In this document: positions 6,765 to 9,303 of the stretch, piece by piece
Position numbering within the stretch: the first letter of the stretch is position 1
Layout of the letters: each line of letters starts with the position of its first letter
Origin: COMBO-56-21 sp041559015
GTDB lineage: Archaea; Thermoplasmatota; Thermoplasmata; UBA10834
DNA length: 9,303 nucleotides
NCBI GenBank assembly: GCA_041559015.1
Contig: JBFFED010000049.1
Coordinates: 1 to 9,303, forward strand
Direction of reading: 5' to 3'
Program-made: the position numbers and the translations under genes
Notes under the pieces: generated by a model
Seen by the model: only the letters and a program-made list of their open reading frames with translations
Database searches by the model: none
Told to the model about the DNA's origin: nothing

Positions 6765-6877
6765 TGAGTTTCCCCATCCTATGAGAGCCTTACTAGCCCT
6801 TCCTTCCCTTCGTTCGTAACAGCGACGACGCATGAGCGCCCTTAGCTGTCGTCAAGGCATCCGTCCCCACGGGGTAT
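6765..6877. other. Remainder of the convergent intergenic region, no gene seen
   Basis: Together with the two hairpins before it, this completes a 191-base gap between two convergent genes. I see no credible reading frame. A six-base inverted repeat, GACGAC (6824-6829) and GTCGTC (6848-6853), and a small CCC/GGG hairpin (6865-6874) just after the regulator stop are the only structures found. Confidence 0.4.
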
Positions 6878-7279
6878 TCATTGGATTCTCATTCGGGCAG
6901 CGGTCCTGGCCATCCCTTTCCTGGTACCGCGCTCGTCCATTGCCTCTGCGACCTTCTCGCGCACCCGGTCCCTTCCTTCCAGGTAGTATCTCTTCTTCTC
7001 TTCGACCCAGGCGCTCAACGCCAATGTAACCGCCTGGGAGATGTCGGTGGCGTCACCGCTCGCTATGAACATCTCCAGTTCCTCAGCCAGTGCCGACGGC
7101 ACCGTGGCCGAGATCCTGTCGGAGTTCCATGTGGAGCTCTCCTCGTGCAGGTAACCAGCTATCGCCTCTCTGACGACATCAGAGACGCTCTGGAGCCCCG
7201 CGCGCTCCCTTATGGCCTCGAGCTCTCGAAGGTCTTCCTCGGGCAATCGGATATTGAGACGTGCGCCCCTCGTTGTCAT
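6878..7279 (-). CDS. DNA-binding protein with two tandem ribbon-helix-helix motifs
   Basis: Probable transcriptional regulator of 133 residues. The first ribbon-helix-helix unit has strand ARLNIRL (6-12), helix A PEEDLRELEAIRERA (13-27) and helix B SVSDVVREAIAGYLHEE (31-47). The second has strand DRISATV (54-60), helix A PSALAEELEMFIAS (61-74) and helix B ATDISQAVTLALSAWVEE (77-94). A basic tail follows (about 97-133). Most CopG/MetJ-type proteins have one unit and dimerise; here one chain could form a pseudo-dimer with two different DNA-contacting strands. No metal- or ligand-binding domain is visible, so it is not NikR. The start ATG at 7279 has no clear ribosome binding site. A perfect inverted repeat lies 17 bases upstream, between TATA box and start, so self-repression is likely. 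No toxin gene adjoins it, which argues against a simple antitoxin role. Confidence 0.85.
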   Translation of the reverse strand: MTTRGARLNIRLPEEDLRELEAIRERAGLQSVSDVVREAIAGYLHEESSTWNSDRISATVPSALAEELEMFIASGDATDISQAVTLALSAWVEEKKRYYLEGRDRVREKVAEAMDERGTRKGMARTAARMRIQ

Positions 7280-7295
7280 TGCAATCTCGGTGCCT

Positions 7296-7316
7296 TGTAT
7301 GACAAAATGTCATACA
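7296..7316. promoter_or_regulatory. Perfect inverted repeat, probable operator of the ribbon-helix-helix gene
   Basis: TGTATGACA (7296-7304), spacer AAA, TGTCATACA (7308-7316): nine-base arms with no mismatch. It lies immediately downstream of the minus-strand TATA box and covers the predicted transcription start of the regulator gene, the classic position for a repressor. The inner half-sites GTATGA and TCATAC are the same as those of the E. coli NikR operator, which spaces them by 16 bases rather than 7. Confidence 0.7.
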
Positions 7317-7319
7317 CTC

Positions 7320-7327
7320 TATAAATA
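7320..7327 (-). promoter_or_regulatory. TATA box of the ribbon-helix-helix gene
   Basis: TATTTATA on the minus strand. The predicted start of transcription is near 7297, inside the inverted repeat, giving a leader of about 18 bases before ATG 7279. Read on the plus strand it is TATAAATA, but no plus-strand gene starts at the matching distance. Confidence 0.6.
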
Positions 7328-7352
7328 GGTTGCCTACAAGTTATCGACCTCA

Positions 7353-7370
7353 GTTTCCACTGTTTCCACT
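7353..7370. repeat. Tandem 9-base repeat upstream of glyA
   Basis: GTTTCCACT occurs twice back to back (7353-7361 and 7362-7370). The second copy runs into GGAA, forming the small palindrome TTCCA-C-TGGAA (7364-7374). It lies about 95 bases before the glyA TATA candidate. A regulatory role is inference. Confidence 0.4.
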
Positions 7371-7383
7371 GGAACCGCGGGGC

Positions 7384-7399
7384 CACCTGTCGACGGGTG
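7384..7399. repeat. Near-palindrome in the glyA upstream region
   Basis: CACCTGTCGACGGGTG is a 16-base inverted repeat broken at one symmetric pair (T against G). In RNA it would form a six-pair hairpin with one G-U pair and a UCGA loop, but the predicted glyA transcript starts downstream, so a DNA-level site is more likely if it is functional. Confidence 0.3.
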
Positions 7400-7464
7400 A
7401 AGTCCCCGGACCGAGCCATCATGACCGAACGCATGTCATCCACGAAATTCGCGCATGTGCATAC

Positions 7465-7472
7465 TTTTTTAA
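7465..7472 (+). promoter_or_regulatory. Candidate TATA box of glyA
   Basis: TTTTTTAA, preceded by GCATAC. The predicted transcription start lies at about 7490-7496. That fits the in-frame GTG at 7496 as a leaderless start better than the ATG at 7484, unless the AT-rich element is read from its left end. Confidence 0.4.
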
Positions 7473-7483
7473 TCTCCGATTTG

Positions 7484-8791
7484 ATGCCAAGCGATGTGGC
7501 ACCGGCGAAGGACCTCACCCAGTTGATCCGAGACCTCACACGGGAGCACAACACGTGGTTCAAGGAATCCATCCCGTTGATTGCTTCTGAGAACGTTATG
7601 AGCCCGCTCGCTCGGGAGGTGATGAACTCCGACCTGCACAACAGGTACGCAGAGGGCCTCCCCGGGAAGCGTTACTACCAGGGGAACATATTCGTCGACA
7701 AGATCGAATCCCTCTGCGAGGACCTTGCGAAGGAAGTCTTCGGGTGCCAGTTCGCTGATGTGAGGTCGACATCCGGCACCGTCTCGAACATGGCGGTGCT
7801 CATGGCCCTCACGAAGACGAGGGAGAAGATGACCACCGTCGCGCTCTCTGATGGAGGCCACATCTCGCATGCGAAGATCGGCGCCACGGGCCTGAGGGGC
7901 ATCAAGACCTACAACTACCCGTTCGACGAGAAGAACATGAACGTCGACGTCGAAGGCGCGAAGAGGCTCATCAGAGAGGTCAAGCCCAAGGTCGCCCTGT
8001 TCGGCCAGTCTGTGTATCTGTTCCCGACGCCCATACGTGAGCTCAAGGACGCAATCGAGGAGGTGGGCTGCACTACGTGGTATGATGCCGCACACGTACT
8101 GGGGCTCATCGCGGGCAAGAGGTTCCAGGACCCGCTCAGGGAGGGCGTCGACGTCGTCTCAGGGAGCACGCACAAGACCCTCCCGGGGCCGCAGCACGGA
8201 ATGATCATATCTGACCTTGGGCGCGAAGGGCTGGAGATCGCTCTCAGACGGGGAGTGTTCCCTGGGGTCACCAGCAACCATCACCTGCACTCGGTGGCGG
8301 CGCTCGCGGTGACCCTTGCGGAGACCAAGGAGTTCGGCGAGGCGTACGCCGACCAGACGGTCAAGAACGCGAAGGCTCTCGCACAGGCGCTCTACGAGCG
8401 GGACATGGAGGTGCTCTGCGAGCATCTCGGGTTCACCGAGTCCCACACCCTCGTTGTCGACGTGGAGCAATACCACGGCGGCGCCAAGGTCGCGAAGGCG
8501 CTCGAGGCGGCCAACATCATCCTGAACAAGAACCTGCTCCCCTGGGACTCCAACCCGGTGAAGCCCAGCGGTGTCAGGATGGGCTCTCAGGAGCTCACCA
8601 GGCTCGGCATGAAGGAGAAGGATATGGCTGAGGTCGCAGAGTTCATCGCCCGGGTGGTCGTGAAGGGGGAGCCGCCCGAGAAGGTCAAGAAGGACGTGGT
8701 CGAGTTCAAGAGCGGGTTCACCAAGGTGCACTACTGCTTCTTCGAGGGCGAAGAGGCGTACGACTACCCGTCGTATGACGGCGATATCTAG
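7484..8791 (+). CDS. glyA: Serine hydroxymethyltransferase, archaeal type
   Basis: Pyridoxal-phosphate enzyme interconverting serine and glycine while passing a one-carbon unit to a pterin carrier (tetrahydromethanopterin in many archaea, tetrahydrofolate elsewhere). From ATG 7484 it has 435 residues, near the archaeal family length. Conserved blocks are ESIPLIASENV (28-38), HNRYAEGLPGKRYYQG (52-67), STSGTVSNMAVL (95-106), LSDGGHISH (121-129), WYDAAHVLGLIAGKRFQDPL (199-218), the cofactor lysine Lys231 in GSTHKTLPGPQ (227-237), FPGVTSNHHLHS (259-270) and GVRMGSQELTRLGM (363-376). Archaeal homologues are very similar from about residue 12 onward. The frame is open to a GTG at 7397, but those 29 extra residues do not look like family sequence. 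GTG 7496 is another possible start. It appears to be monocistronic. Confidence 0.95.
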   Translation: MPSDVAPAKDLTQLIRDLTREHNTWFKESIPLIASENVMSPLAREVMNSDLHNRYAEGLPGKRYYQGNIFVDKIESLCEDLAKEVFGCQFADVRSTSGTVSNMAVLMALTKTREKMTTVALSDGGHISHAKIGATGLRGIKTYNYPFDEKNMNVDVEGAKRLIREVKPKVALFGQSVYLFPTPIRELKDAIEEVGCTTWYDAAHVLGLIAGKRFQDPLREGVDVVSGSTHKTLPGPQHGMIISDLGREGLEIALRRGVFPGVTSNHHLHSVAALAVTLAETKEFGEAYADQTVKNAKALAQALYERDMEVLCEHLGFTESHTLVVDVEQYHGGAKVAKALEAANIILNKNLLPWDSNPVKPSGVRMGSQELTRLGMKEKDMAEVAEFIARVVVKGEPPEKVKKDVVEFKSGFTKVHYCFFEGEEAYDYPSYDGDI

Positions 8792-8800
8792 CCTGATATC
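8783..8800 (+). other. Inverted repeat spanning the glyA stop codon
   Basis: GATATC at 8783-8788 and 8795-8800 flank a six-base loop that contains the TAG stop. A T-rich stretch follows only at 8813, where it serves as the next promoter, so a terminator role is doubtful. Confidence 0.25.
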
Positions 8801-8812
8801 CTCGTGTCCAGA

Positions 8813-8821
8813 TTTATTATA
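8813..8821 (+). promoter_or_regulatory. TATA box of the gene starting at 8853
   Basis: TTTATTATA in the 61-base gap after glyA. A transcription start about 26 bases downstream (near 8843) would leave a leader of roughly ten bases that just includes GGAG at 8844-8847, five bases before the ATG. Confidence 0.55.
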
Positions 8822-8852
8822 GCACACCTTCATTATCCGATGCGGAGTGTTG

Positions 8853-9303
8853 ATGGCTGCCCGGACGAGAATCATCCAGCTCTCCATTGCCATCGTGAAC
8901 ATACTCATAGCCGCCCTAGTGTTCACGAGCGTGTGGCCGTTCCCGAGCGGGGATTTCAAGGTCGACCTGCCGTCGGCCAACGAGATAACGTGGACCTACG
9001 AAGAGGGCAGAATCCACATAACAGCCCCGTTCACGATCGACAACAGATGGATCTACGATGTCGACGACCTGTCGATATACTACCGTGTCACGAACTACTC
9101 AGAGCATCAGATAGCTGAAGAGCGGATGCTGTTGGGCTCCATCCCCGCCGGCCAGGTGACCGAGTCAGCGCTCGACTTCAACTTCGACCTGCTGGATCTG
9201 TACAACCGCGGTGCCGTCTCGATGGTGTTCAACGACGACCTCCTCACCTTCTATGTTGAGGTTTCGTGCATGTACACCGCGAAGCTGATCAAGTTCTTCG
9301 CCA
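8853..9303 (+). CDS. Membrane-anchored protein with an extracytoplasmic beta-rich domain, unknown function, cut by window edge
   Basis: The frame is open from the ATG at 8853 to the end of the window (150 residues), so the C terminus is missing. An N-terminal basic stretch, MAARTRI, is followed by a hydrophobic helix at about 7-27 (IIQLSIAIVNILIAALVFTS), then a polar region with alternating hydrophobic residues. FKVDLP (35-40), ITAPFTIDNRWIYDVDDLSIYYRV (56-79) and the turn SIPAGQV (96-102) recall LEA14/WHy-like or other Ig-like domains of archaeal membrane-anchored proteins; this is a resemblance only. The domain probably faces outside. The start is supported by GGAG at 8844-8847; GTG 8847 and TTG 8850 are in-frame alternatives. 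I do not recognise a specific family. Confidence 0.75.
   Translation, partial: MAARTRIIQLSIAIVNILIAALVFTSVWPFPSGDFKVDLPSANEITWTYEEGRIHITAPFTIDNRWIYDVDDLSIYYRVTNYSEHQIAEERMLLGSIPAGQVTESALDFNFDLLDLYNRGAVSMVFNDDLLTFYVEVSCMYTAKLIKFFA

Noticed and set aside
6832..7029. Plus-strand open frame of 65 residues antisense to the end of the ribbon-helix-helix gene
   Set aside because: It mostly overlaps the regulator coding sequence on the other strand and shows no protein features.
6878..7279. Regulator as a nickel-responsive NikR
   Set aside because: The half-sites of its operator match NikR, but the C-terminal metal-binding domain and its histidine/cysteine ligands are absent, and the half-site spacing differs.
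7276..7641. Minus-strand open frame of 121 residues covering the glyA upstream region and overlapping the regulator start by four bases
   Set aside because: It covers the operator, TATA box and repeats and the conserved start of glyA; it has no ribosome binding site or recognisable domain. The four-base overlap looks accidental.
8159..8980. Minus-strand open frame of 273 residues opposite the end of glyA
   Set aside because: It is antisense to conserved SHMT sequence and the start of the next gene, and its composition is typical of a shadow frame.
1..9303. CRISPR array, insertion sequence, tRNA, rRNA or toxin-antitoxin pair
   Set aside because: Reading through both strands, I saw no spaced repeat array, transposase, cloverleaf-like sequence or toxin next to the ribbon-helix-helix gene; a dedicated scan was not possible.

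Overview
The window looks like chromosomal DNA from a GC-rich archaeon. The lineage evidence is the gene content: the archaeal-type riboflavin set (archaeal RibC riboflavin synthase, RibL FAD synthetase, archaeal RibB), an archaeal-type serine hydroxymethyltransferase and a SIS-domain phosphoglucose/phosphomannose isomerase. Promoters show TATA boxes about 25 bases before starts, with some near-leaderless genes, while operon-internal genes carry GGAGGT-type ribosome binding sites. A lineage in or near the Thermoplasmatota is my best guess, but that is inference and not proven by the sequence.

Layout. Bases 1-1784 (minus strand) hold a tightly packed riboflavin/FAD operon in the order ribB-ribL-ribC-ribH; ribH runs off the left edge. 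Bases 1832-5491 (minus) hold a two-gene ABC transporter operon, an ATPase followed by a 967-residue duplicated FtsX/MacB-type permease; it lies directly upstream of ribB with only 47 bases between. Bases 5492-5645 are a divergent promoter region, followed on the plus strand by the bifunctional sugar-phosphate isomerase (5646-6686). Bases 6687-6877 are a convergent intergenic stretch with several small hairpins and no credible gene. A small minus-strand regulator with two ribbon-helix-helix motifs follows (6878-7279); a perfect 9-base inverted repeat lies between its TATA box and its start. Bases 7280-7483 carry the promoters of this regulator and of glyA. glyA is at 7484-8791 (plus), and a membrane-anchored protein of unknown function begins at 8853 and runs off the right edge.

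Most of the window is housekeeping: flavin cofactor synthesis, one-carbon/serine-glycine metabolism, central sugar phosphates and an exporter-like ABC system. No CRISPR array, insertion sequence, rRNA or tRNA gene was seen, and there is no clear sign of a new defence or mobile system. The most interesting unit is the tandem ribbon-helix-helix protein with its strong, probably self-regulatory operator. The next is a pair of 10-base direct repeats that bracket the TATA box of the ABC transporter operon.
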